A stretch of DNA of 64,000 bases from Kitasatospora humi. GTDB lineage: Bacteria > Actinomycetota > Actinomycetes > Streptomycetales > Streptomycetaceae. This document shows positions 53,778 through 61,568 of this stretch, piece by piece. The position numbers and the translations under genes were made by a program. A model generated the notes under the pieces. It searched no databases, was not told the origin of the DNA, and was given only the letters and a program-made list of their open reading frames with translations. The DNA is taken from the NCBI RefSeq assembly GCF_020907985.1, contig NZ_JAJJPA010000024.1, positions 1 to 64,000 of the forward strand. The letters are read 5' to 3'. Position 1 is the stretch's first letter. Every line of letters begins with the position of its first letter.

Positions 53778-55037
53778 TCACGTCCTTGCCGGGACAGTGT
53801 CGGGAGTGGAGTCGTCGGCGGGTTCGGCGGCCTTGCCGAGCTTGCGGACCTGCCAGAGGAAGCCGGCCAGTACCGCGCCGCTCAGCGCTGCGGCTGCAAG
53901 AGAGCTGCTGCGGACCCCGGCTGCGGTGGCCAGCAGGCCACTGGCGACGGCGCCCAGCGGCATGCCGGCCACCGAGAGGGTCCGGAAGAGTGCCATGGTG
54001 CGTCCGATGACCTCCTGCGGTGCGGAAGTCATGAGGAGCGTCGACGAGGGCACGTTCCACAGGCCGGCAGCCAGGCCCAGGAGCGCCGCTCCGGCCACGA
54101 GGAACGCCGGCGACTGGGCTGTGCAGATGAGCAGGAATCCGGGGAGCTTGAGGCCGATCGCGACCCCGGACACCCGTGCGTGCGGAACCTTCCGGGCTGC
54201 CAGGCGCCCTGCGACGAGATTGCCGATCACCATGCAGGCTGCGGTGGCACCGGTCAGGATTCCGAACGCTGCCGGCCGCATTCCCAGTTCACGGATCGCC
54301 AGAATCGGGAGGACCGCGCTGCTCAGACCGTTGCAGAAGTTGTTGACGCTGACGCAGACGAGAAGGAGCTGAAGCAGTCCCTGCTTGCGTACACTCGCCA
54401 GCCCCTCCCTGATGTCGCCGACCAGGGAGCGAGACTTCTTGCGGGCCTGCTGGCCCGCAGATCGCCGATCGGCGTCCGCGGGCAACGCTCGGACCCAGCT
54501 GGCAGCTGCGCCGAAGGTCACGACATTCAACAGGAACGGCAGCGCCGACGAAAGGGAGGCGAGCCAGCTACCGAGCGGTGCTGCGGCGATGCCGGCGGTG
54601 GATTGGGAGGCACTGAGCCGAGCGTTGGCCTGGCCCAGGTCCTCCTTGGCGACCGTCGACGGCAGCAGACTGTTGAAGCAGCCGTCCGAGACCGTTTGCA
54701 GGCTCGTGAGCAGGAACGCGAACACGATCAGCGTGCCGACCGACAGCCACCCGGCTAGGGCGAGACCGGTCATCAGCGCGGCAAGCGCGCAGCGGATGCT
54801 GTCCGCGGTAAGGAACGCACGGCGTTTGTCCCAGCGGTCGATCAGGGCCCCAGCTGGTATGCCGAAGAGAAGCCAGGGGGCGAAGGACATGGCGGAGACC
54901 AGCGAGAGGACAGCGGGGCTGCCGGTCAACTCGGCAGCTAGGACAGCGAGGGCCGATGTGCGGGCGGCATCGCCCAGCCGGGTGCCGATGGCCGCGGCGT
55001 ACAGCTTCTCGAAGGACGGACCGTAGGTTCGGATCAC
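53778..55037 (-). CDS. MFS exporter of the RiPP cluster
   Basis: 419 residues, 12 predicted TM helices, of the EntS/MefA drug-efflux type: PAGALIDRWDKRRAFLTADS is the loop 2-3 motif A, and FLLTSLQTVSDGCFNSLLPS and ALFRTLSVAGMPLGAVASGL are typical later helices. Likely exports the mature peptide or protects against it. GTG 55037 overlaps the tfuA stop (GTGA). Confidence 0.9.
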   Translation of the reverse strand: MIRTYGPSFEKLYAAAIGTRLGDAARTSALAVLAAELTGSPAVLSLVSAMSFAPWLLFGIPAGALIDRWDKRRAFLTADSIRCALAALMTGLALAGWLSVGTLIVFAFLLTSLQTVSDGCFNSLLPSTVAKEDLGQANARLSASQSTAGIAAAPLGSWLASLSSALPFLLNVVTFGAAASWVRALPADADRRSAGQQARKKSRSLVGDIREGLASVRKQGLLQLLLVCVSVNNFCNGLSSAVLPILAIRELGMRPAAFGILTGATAACMVIGNLVAGRLAARKVPHARVSGVAIGLKLPGFLLICTAQSPAFLVAGAALLGLAAGLWNVPSSTLLMTSAPQEVIGRTMALFRTLSVAGMPLGAVASGLLATAAGVRSSSLAAAALSGAVLAGFLWQVRKLGKAAEPADDSTPDTVPART

Positions 55038-55843
55038 AGGGCCGAGCCTTTCGGCAACAATGCGGCCAAGGACGCGGGCACGGGTACGACCTCGCCGGAG
55101 TTGGTGCGGGGGGCCAGACCCAGCACCACATCGCGAAGGGCGGATTCGGCATCGCGTCGCTTGGCGTCCCACCGGTGGTGCTGGGCAGGGGCCAGGTAAG
55201 CGAGTGTCATCTCCAGCGCGCTGGTCTCGCCCCCTCGGCGATCGAAGCACTCGCGCGCCAGATGGCGCAGCGCCGAGTAGCTGCGGTCACCAAAATAGAG
55301 TTGGCGGGAACGGCGCCCGAACTCATGGCACTGCTCCTGTGGGAGGCCTTCGGCTACCAGCAACTCACAGAGCAGGTCCACGTTGACGGTGGGCGCGGTC
55401 AGGCCCCGGTAGGTGTCGTCGTGCAACAGCGCCACGTTCTCATCGGCGGTCCGCGACCCGGTCAGGTACGCGGTGAAGATCTCGCCCAGGCCTGTCATCC
55501 CCCACGGCCGGGCCTCCACCGCGCGCAGGGCGCCCATGCTGGCGCAGCCGTAGAGCCGTACTCCCCTGTGCAGGACTTCCTGTATCTCGGTGAGACTGAC
55601 CGCTTGTCCTGCACCGAAGTAGCCGTCTATGAGCAGTATCACGGCCGGCGACCCCCCGGCGTCAAGCGCGGCGATCAGGTCACCGTCCTTGACCGGAGGC
55701 AGCAGGAGGTGGGCGGCATACTCGAACAGCGGGGAGTCCACCAGGCTCGGGCCGGCGAACACGACAAGCTGGCTCTTGTCGATCCGTCGCAGCGCCTCGT
55801 AGACGGACGGGTCATCGACCGCGGGCGCACCTGCCGTGATCAA
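55034..55843 (-). CDS. tfuA: TfuA-like protein, YcaO partner
   Basis: 269 residues. TfuA core: VFAGPSLVDSP near the N terminus, then VRLYGCASMGALRAVEARPW and GMTGLGEIFTAYLTGSRTAD, and VALLHDDTYRGLTAPTVNVD. TfuA proteins are partners of YcaO enzymes in making thioamides, as in thiovarsolin-type peptides and methyl-coenzyme M reductase. Its start is a TTG overlapping the ycaO stop (TTGA); there is no in-frame ATG or GTG nearby, so tight translational coupling is implied. Symbol is by family. Confidence 0.9.
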   Translation of the reverse strand: MITAGAPAVDDPSVYEALRRIDKSQLVVFAGPSLVDSPLFEYAAHLLLPPVKDGDLIAALDAGGSPAVILLIDGYFGAGQAVSLTEIQEVLHRGVRLYGCASMGALRAVEARPWGMTGLGEIFTAYLTGSRTADENVALLHDDTYRGLTAPTVNVDLLCELLVAEGLPQEQCHEFGRRSRQLYFGDRSYSALRHLARECFDRRGGETSALEMTLAYLAPAQHHRWDAKRRDAESALRDVVLGLAPRTNSGEVVPVPASLAALLPKGSAL

Positions 55844-57123
55844 CGTCCCCCCTTGGCCTGCTTGTAGAAGCGGCTGCCGATCCGAGACGGCTCATTGGCC
55901 GCGAACTCCAGGCCGGGCACGACGACCTTGACCACCCGAGGCGGCACCTGCTCGGTATCACGGGCATCAGGCAGCGTCAGATCGGCCACCAGGACACGCC
56001 GAAGTCCCGCTGCGACCAACGACCGGCACACTGTCGCGAGATCGGCCTCCAGATCGTTTGCCGAGCCGTTCGGAATCTGGTCGAAGTCGACTGCCTGCCA
56101 GCCCAGAGCCCAGCGGGCCGCGCGTTCATGGGCCGCGTCATAAGTTTCAGTCCGGCGGTCACCGTAGCGCGAGCTGAAGTCCTCCCGAGCGCCGGAGATC
56201 ACGCTCAGCCGAGACTGCGCCAGTTCAGTGAGCGCCCGGGAGACGCCGATCACCGGATCCAGATGGCAGCCCGCGCCGGCATTGACCAGCATCGGGTTCT
56301 CGGCCAGCCGGTCGTCCCCGAGCGCAAAAAAGCTGGTGACCTCAAGAGAGGAACGGAACGCGAAGAGCGACATGGAGATCCCGTTGTCGTCGAACCCCCG
56401 CGCGAGCCGCTGAAGCTCGGGCGGCAGCGTCTCTAGGCGCACCTGGGAGCCCAGCCGAAGAACCTCGCCGAAGGCACGGCCGTCCCGCTCGATCAATTCG
56501 TAGAGCGCGTGAAGGGTCGCCTCGCTGAGGCAATTGCCAGAGGCGAGACCGTCCGAGTGGCTGGCGAATAGCCGGGCCCCGTGTGCGGCATACGGTGAGA
56601 ACACCGCATCGGCGGGGATCCACACGACTGCATGGCTCACTAGATCCCGGGTGGGGATCCATTCCAAGGCGGAGTCTGGATCCCAAGTGGTACGAGTGTC
56701 CAGGACGAGTTCCCGGGGGTCCAGGACCTCCGGAAGACTCTCCTCGGCCTGCTTCAACGTCAGGAACGGGCCGTGCCGGCCGTGCTGCTCACCGCAGTAC
56801 CGCTCGTAGGCTTCCATCAGCGCCGACGCCAGTGCGGCCTCCCGGGAGCGTCCCTTGCCGCAGGTGACGCTGAGGTTTCCGGGTGCGGCCGTGGTCCGAT
56901 AGGTGTTGAAGACCGGCAGACCCAGCCGGTCGAGACCGGTGACGTCCGCGACACGGGAGACCCCGGCTGCGGCGCGTAGCTCCCAGACGGTCTCGATGGT
57001 GTCCGTCAGCGGCAGATGCCGACCGCTGACGGCATAGAGCTCCTTATCGCAGTGCGGTGCCGTGTCAGTCAGCACGGTCTCCGCGGCCGGAACAAGCCGA
57101 TCGAGGGCCTCTGGTGAAGACAT
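55840..57123 (-). CDS. ycaO: YcaO-domain cyclodehydratase/thioamide-forming enzyme
   Basis: 427 residues. YcaO ATP-site motifs: SREAALASALMEAYERYCGE (first Glu/Arg set), then SHSDGLASGNCLSEATLHAL and YELIERDGRAF (second set). Ser-x-Gly-x-Ala-x-Gly is well conserved. It activates a backbone amide with ATP; with a TfuA partner the expected product is a thioamide, without it an azoline. The C terminus does not end in the PxPxP typical of azoline YcaOs. ATG 57123 lacks a ribosome site; a TTG at 57135 has GAGGAA eight bases upstream (overlapping the rSAM stop) and may be the true start, adding four residues. Confidence 0.93.
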   Translation of the reverse strand: MSSPEALDRLVPAAETVLTDTAPHCDKELYAVSGRHLPLTDTIETVWELRAAAGVSRVADVTGLDRLGLPVFNTYRTTAAPGNLSVTCGKGRSREAALASALMEAYERYCGEQHGRHGPFLTLKQAEESLPEVLDPRELVLDTRTTWDPDSALEWIPTRDLVSHAVVWIPADAVFSPYAAHGARLFASHSDGLASGNCLSEATLHALYELIERDGRAFGEVLRLGSQVRLETLPPELQRLARGFDDNGISMSLFAFRSSLEVTSFFALGDDRLAENPMLVNAGAGCHLDPVIGVSRALTELAQSRLSVISGAREDFSSRYGDRRTETYDAAHERAARWALGWQAVDFDQIPNGSANDLEADLATVCRSLVAAGLRRVLVADLTLPDARDTEQVPPRVVKVVVPGLEFAANEPSRIGSRFYKQAKGGR

Positions 57124-57145
57124 GGATGTGGTCAACTTGGTTTCC

Positions 57146-58555
57146 TCAGACGAAATCGCGCAGATCGCTCGCCTGATACGCGAGATCCTGCGGCATGGGC
57201 AGGGACAGCTGCCCAAGGGCCAGGCGCTTCAACGCCTGGGGATTGCGCTTGGCGACGCGCGCGAAGGCGTCCAGAGTGAACCCGATCAACGCCTTGCGCT
57301 CACGGCAGGTGTTTGGCAGGGTTCCGAACTCGCCTGCGCCGGCCGAGAATGAGCGGTGGTAGCACTCCCCGCCGCAGATATGCCGCGCCCAGCAGCTTCG
57401 GCACGGTTCCCGCTCGTCGACCCGCTTGAAGTGCCGACTGCGCACCTCGACAATTGGCAGCCCCCGGGTGATGTTCCCCATTTCGAATGTCGGTTCCTCG
57501 ATGGCATGGTGGCACGAGTAAACTCGGCCATCCGGTCCAACGGTAACCGCATTCCTAGCCGCCTGGCAAGGGTACCAAGAACTCACCGCACGGCCTTGAT
57601 GCAAGATCTTCTGAAAGAACGACCCGAATGGCATGATATCCAGCACCATGCCGTTTTCGAGGTTATCAGTCCACCATTCGAGGAGATCTATCATCTCGGA
57701 TTCACTGCTTGAGCTGATTCCCTCATTGTTGTACATCGGCTGCACATGGACTTCATTGAATCCCAGGGCTACCAGATACTTGTGAAGGGCCAGCAACGGC
57801 GTCCCCGGCTGGCTCACCGCGCGAACTCGCCTCATTGGAGATGTGCGAGTTTCAATCATCCGCCGGATGTTCCGGAGAACGATTCTGCTGGTAGGACGCC
57901 CGGAAAGGAGCACTCGATCCGAATTCAGCGCCGGTGGGCCGTCGAGGCTGACGACCAGGGAGATCGCGTGCGCCTCGCACCACTGCAGCGTTCGAGCCGT
58001 GAGCAGCGTGCCGTTAGTATATACGTTGAATTGCACTTTCAAGCCGCGGGCAGCCGCGTTAGCCTCGGCATACTCGACGCTGCGTTCCAGGATTTCTCGC
58101 TCAAGCAGTGGCTCCCCACCGACGAAGAAGATCCGCACTGGCCGCGTCGGATCCGCCTGGTCGAGGACCTGATCGATACTGGTCTTCGCGGTCTCCCAGG
58201 ACATCCCCCCGGGGACCTCGGAGCCCTTCATTTCCTTGGTGTCCAGCTCGTTGTAGCAGTACGTGCAGCCCATGTTGCAGTGGTAGGTGTTGGCTATTAC
58301 GAGCTGGCTGATCTGAGTACTTGCGTTGTCAGCGGGCACCGGGAACGAGGGCGTGGTGATCACACGAGTCAACTCTTGCCATTCGCGGCGCTCTTCATCC
58401 GTCAGCTCTGCACCACCGTGCCCGGCCTCCGCGAAACGCCTTGCGCGCTCCGCAATGTGGGGCGGCAGACTGGTGAACGACATCCGATTCGGATCATAGA
58501 GCGTGGCTCGCTGGCCATCACCGCTGGGGAGAACTACCGGTTCTTCGGAAGCCAT
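57146..58555 (-). CDS. Radical SAM/SPASM peptide maturase
   Basis: 469 residues. The radical SAM cluster CxxxCxxC is in NTYHCNMGCTYCYNE (Cys93, 97, 100), followed by FFVGGEPLLE and VSLDGPPALN. The C-terminal SPASM domain has VGPDGRVYSCHH and CRSCWARHICGGECYHRSFS, giving sites for auxiliary 4Fe-4S clusters; CGGxCYH resembles QhpD-type enzymes that link Cys to Asp/Glu side-chain carbons. An ~85-residue N-terminal part precedes the barrel. ATG 58555 is chosen for its AGGAG four bases upstream; ATG 58570 is a weaker option. The precursor gene lies upstream, across a hairpin. Confidence 0.92.
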   Translation of the reverse strand: MASEEPVVLPSGDGQRATLYDPNRMSFTSLPPHIAERARRFAEAGHGGAELTDEERREWQELTRVITTPSFPVPADNASTQISQLVIANTYHCNMGCTYCYNELDTKEMKGSEVPGGMSWETAKTSIDQVLDQADPTRPVRIFFVGGEPLLEREILERSVEYAEANAAARGLKVQFNVYTNGTLLTARTLQWCEAHAISLVVSLDGPPALNSDRVLLSGRPTSRIVLRNIRRMIETRTSPMRRVRAVSQPGTPLLALHKYLVALGFNEVHVQPMYNNEGISSSSESEMIDLLEWWTDNLENGMVLDIMPFGSFFQKILHQGRAVSSWYPCQAARNAVTVGPDGRVYSCHHAIEEPTFEMGNITRGLPIVEVRSRHFKRVDEREPCRSCWARHICGGECYHRSFSAGAGEFGTLPNTCRERKALIGFTLDAFARVAKRNPQALKRLALGQLSLPMPQDLAYQASDLRDFV

Positions 58556-58599
58556 TTCACTCCTCGCCATTTCACGAATCCCAGTTCTGCCAGGTGGTG

Positions 58600-58646
58600 C
58601 AGCCCTCAGGCCCGTCCACGGGCCCTGCAGTCGGGCCTGAGGGCTG
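58600..58646 (-). terminator. Strong stem-loop between precursor and radical SAM genes
   Basis: Perfect 15-bp stem CAGCCCTCAGGCCCG (58600-58614) / CGGGCCTGAGGGCTG (58632-58646) with a 17-nt loop. It stands 30 bp after the precursor stop and 45 bp before the radical SAM start on the transcribed strand. Such partial terminators in RiPP operons allow far more precursor mRNA than enzyme mRNA. Confidence 0.8.
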
Positions 58647-58675
58647 GAGAATACCGAGCTCATCTATGCGGATCG

Positions 58676-58807
58676 TCAGGCGATCTCACAGAGGATCCCG
58701 GGACGCTCGACCTGGTCCTCGGCGTAAAGCTCCTCGACAAGGCCGCTCAGGTCGATCAGCTCGATGTCCTGCTCGACGATCTCAGCGGTAGCAACTGCAC
58801 TGGTCAT
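58676..58807 (-). CDS. Candidate RiPP precursor peptide (43 aa)
   Basis: A 44-codon frame with a near-perfect GGGGAGGTG ribosome site seven to eight bases before the ATG. The peptide starts MTSAVATAEIVEQDIELIDL (acidic, leader-like), continues SGLVEELYAEDQV, and ends ERPGILCEIA (residues 34-43) with TGA. It has a single cysteine (Cys40), one glycine close by (Gly37), and no positive charge except Arg35. It sits first in the cluster, on the same strand as the radical SAM, YcaO and TfuA genes, behind an AT-rich promoter region and ahead of a stem-loop. Everything about size, charge and place fits a RiPP precursor; the core is probably the last 8-12 residues. The cleavage site and modifications are inferred. 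Confidence 0.85.
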   Translation of the reverse strand: MTSAVATAEIVEQDIELIDLSGLVEELYAEDQVERPGILCEIA

Positions 58808-59496
58808 AACTGTTTCACCTCCCCTAGTCGACCAGACTGCGATCTACCCATAGCGCTCTCCACACAAACACAGAAGTAATGATGTCCAGTATGTAATACA
58901 TGTCCGATATTTCTAAATCATGACGCTCGTCGGAACTATGCAGATGATTTGCCTGCGCTCAGATTGAGGTTTATGCGCGCGGAGAACTTCGCCCCATCGC
59001 CTCTTCGACGAAGGTGGACGGCGGACACACCTGTTCGCGGCACTGGCACCGTCTGACCTGCGGCTCGAATACGACTCGACGAACACTCGCCGCACTCTCG
59101 TCAAGCCGCCGCAGGTAACCGCTCTTCACCCGGGCCGAGTTGTGCCGCACGACGGACAGCCCACCCCGTCGCCGATTGTGGCGGCCTGGACGGTCAGAGC
59201 ACTGACCGCTACGTCGGCAGCTTGGTGAAGCCGGGGGTTGGAGGGGATCGTCAGCCACGATCGTTCGTGATCGCAACTCCAACGATCCATCAGCTGAGAG
59301 GAAAAGGATGCTATACGGCGCCAGGACCGATCACGGCTGGACTAACGGCTCGGTCCGCGATTGATGGTGGGTGTAGCTCCGTCTCGGGGGCAGCTGAGTT
59401 GCGACGGCCGTTGACCAGCCCGGGGTGTTGTGATGGGCGGTGCTCGGTCGGGATATTCGCTGGTCGTCGCTCGTTGATGGTGGTCATACTGCCGCG
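58808..59496. other. Upstream region of the RiPP cluster and flanking remnants
   Basis: 58820-58930 is the most AT-rich stretch of the window and should carry the cluster promoter; it contains the palindrome ATGTAATACAT (58891-58901), about 85 bp before the precursor start, and a TGTCC nearby on each side (GATGTCCAG, CATGTCCGA). 58950-59180 shows no gene. 59188-59280 is repeat copy B. No regulator gene is present. Confidence 0.6.
59188..59280. repeat. Island-flanking repeat, copy B
   Basis: Diverged second copy of the repeat at 51575-51669, same orientation. Not recognised as a known insertion sequence end. Confidence 0.65.
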
Positions 59497-60027
59497 ATGG
59501 ATCCAGTGACGCTTGAGACCGACCGGCTGGTGCTTCGGGCCTTCACACCTGCCGACGTGGATGCGGTGTACGAAGCCTGCCAGGACGAGGACATCCAGTT
59601 CTACACCCCGGTGCCGGTGCCGTACCGGCGTGCGGACGCGGAGAAGCTCGTCGGCGAGAAGCTGCCCGCTCAGTGGGCCGAGGACAGGGACTACACCCTC
59701 GGCGCGTTCCGCAAGGACACCGGCGCCCTGGTCGGCTCGTACTGCCTGACCCTCATCAGCCGCGGCGTCTGGGAGCTCGGTTACTGGGCGGTCAAGGAAC
59801 AGCGCGGACGCGGGTACTCGGTGGAGGCCGCTCGGGCCCTGTGCGACTGGGGCTGGACCACCCTCGACGTCCACCGCATCGAGTGGTGGGCCATGGCCGG
59901 GAACACCGGCTCGCGTGCCGTCGCCGAGAAACTCGGCTTCACCGTCGAAGGGACACTGCGCAATCGTGGCATCGCCAACGATGGCAAGCCGCACGACTGG
60001 TGGGTGGGCGGACTGCTGAGGCCCTGA
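59497..60027 (+). CDS. GNAT-family N-acetyltransferase, RimJ/RimL type
   Basis: 176 residues. Begins MDPVTLETDRLVLRAFTPAD, the RimJ/RimL-type opening; motif A is LGYWAVKEQRGRGYSVEAAR (RGRGY), with later IEWWAMAGNTGSRAVAEKLG and FTVEGTLRNR. These enzymes acetylate protein N termini or aminoglycoside- and amino-acid-like molecules. No Shine-Dalgarno sequence is seen before the ATG at 59497, suggesting a leaderless mRNA. It lies between the cluster and a transposase. Confidence 0.88.
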   Translation: MDPVTLETDRLVLRAFTPADVDAVYEACQDEDIQFYTPVPVPYRRADAEKLVGEKLPAQWAEDRDYTLGAFRKDTGALVGSYCLTLISRGVWELGYWAVKEQRGRGYSVEAARALCDWGWTTLDVHRIEWWAMAGNTGSRAVAEKLGFTVEGTLRNRGIANDGKPHDWWVGGLLRP

Positions 60028-60168
60028 TGCTCGGGCCGGTGCTTCGCCGGCTGCGTTTGCTCTTCTGCAGGGAAGTTCCCAGCTCGGACAGTGCCCGCAG
60101 AAGGGCCACACCCATTGATCATCGGCGGGCAGCCGTGACGTGGCAGTGGCCGCACGAGTTCTTCGAGT

Positions 60169-61145
60169 GTGACCAAGAAGTGGGCCCGTGCGGCCTTGAC
60201 CAATCCTGTCTTCTGCGGCGTCTCGCGTGCACATCTCGGCGATTTGATCGAAGAGTTGGCCGATCTGTGGCTCGCCCGGTGCGAGTCGGAGCTTCGGGAG
60301 CGGCGTGGTGCCGAGCGGCAGCGGGAGGCCCGTGCCGGCCCGAAGCACGACCTGGTCTTCACCGACCGCCTGCTCGTCACCCTGGTCCACCTACGCACCG
60401 GGCTCCCGCACGCCGCGCTGCCGAGTTGTACGGCATCGCCCGCTCCACGATCTCCCGCGCCATCGGGGAGATCCGCCCGTTGCTGGCCATGCGCGGCTTC
60501 ACAGTCCCCGACCACCCCGGCGTGCGACTTCGGACCCTGGCGGACGTGTTCGCCTACGCCGAGGCCGCGGGGATCCGGTTGCGGATCGACGGCGCCGAGA
60601 CCCAGGTTCGCCGCCCGAAGGCAGGCAGGCCCGGACGGCGGGCCTTCGTCTCCGGCAAGAAGAAGCAGAACACCATCAAGACCACCACCATCAGCGACGG
60701 CCAGGGCCGTCTGCTGTGGTCGGGTGCGGACCGCCCGGGCCGCATGCACGACCAGACCGCGATGCGCACCGAGGGTACCGCCGAGCAGTTCCGGCTCCAC
60801 CCGAAGGTGACGGCCGAGGTCGACGAGGGCTACCGGGGGCTGGCCAACGAGTTCCCTGACCAGATCAGCGCCCCTCCGAAGGAGCCGAAGGGCGACGCGC
60901 CGCTCGGCGAGCAGTACGCCTGGCGGGAGATGCGCCGACGGCAGTCCTCGGAGCGGATCTGCGTCGAGCACGCCAACGCCGAATTGCGGCAGTGGCGCCC
61001 GCTCCAGCGCTACACCGGCCGACGCGAGGACTACGCCGAGACCCACCGCGCGATCGCCTCGCTGGTCTCGGACCGCTCCGCCCGCCGGGCGACTCGCCGC
61101 AAGCCGAGCACCGAACTGGTGCTCGCCCGGCAGGCCGCCTGCTGA
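60169..61145 (+). pseudogene. IS5-like DDE transposase with a frameshift
   Basis: Two overlapping frames make one transposase. The first (from GTG 60169, TKKWARAALTNPVF, IEELADLWLA, VHLRTGLPHAAL) carries the helix-turn-helix start. At about 60421 the protein continues one frame back as AELYGIARSTISRAIGEIRP, then RLRIDGAETQVRRPKAGRPG (first Asp), KQNTIKTTTISDGQGRLLWS, ADRPGRMHDQTAMR, VDEGYRGLANEF and ERICVEHANAELRQW (last Glu). The join is explained by loss of one G (CTGGCCGAG expected, CTGCCGAG seen). A -1 ribosomal shift would also restore it, but no slippery heptamer is present, so it is probably dead. Clear terminal inverted repeats were not found. Confidence 0.82.
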
Positions 61146-61568
61146 TCAACCACCAGCCGACCCGCCAGGCCAACACGCCCCCACTTCAATCGCGGACCGA
61201 CTCGTAAGGTTGCTACGGAGCCGTGGACTGCTCCGTGCCAGCCCATCGCTTGATCTTGGTGGCGGTCATCCTCCGGGCTGGCCGAGGCGGGCTCGCCAAT
61301 CTTCTTCTCAGCCACTGAGGTGCTGTGCGCGTGCGCCGGTCGGTCCGCGCGCACGACACCACACCTGTGAGCCGCGATCTGTGGTCTCGTGCCCATACTC
61401 GTCGGCAGCGGCAGCGGGCGCGCTGCCCTCCAAGTGCTGCCGAATGCCGGCATACCGCTCGGGCGCCCACTCGGGCCCCTCCAGAGAGGACCTGCCGGAG
61501 GACGCGCGGCTGCGGCGAACGGACGCGACTCACCTGCTACGTTGCCATGCTGGGGCCAACGTGGTGCG
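61146..61568. other. Gap after the transposase, no gene
   Basis: 423 bp with no supported coding or regulatory feature. It presumably contains the right end of the element and flanking debris. Confidence 0.5.

Noticed and set aside
58913-59282. Small frames upstream of the precursor as additional precursor peptides
   Set aside because: They are Arg/Ser-rich, lack ribosome sites and do not resemble the candidate precursor.
59781-61046. 421-codon antisense frame over the transposase
   Set aside because: No recognisable protein features; the plus strand encodes conserved transposase motifs.
60028-61200. Terminal inverted repeats of the transposase element
   Set aside because: Weakly similar TTGATCA-containing stretches lie on both sides (near 60117 and 61143), but the match is short and I could not establish ends.
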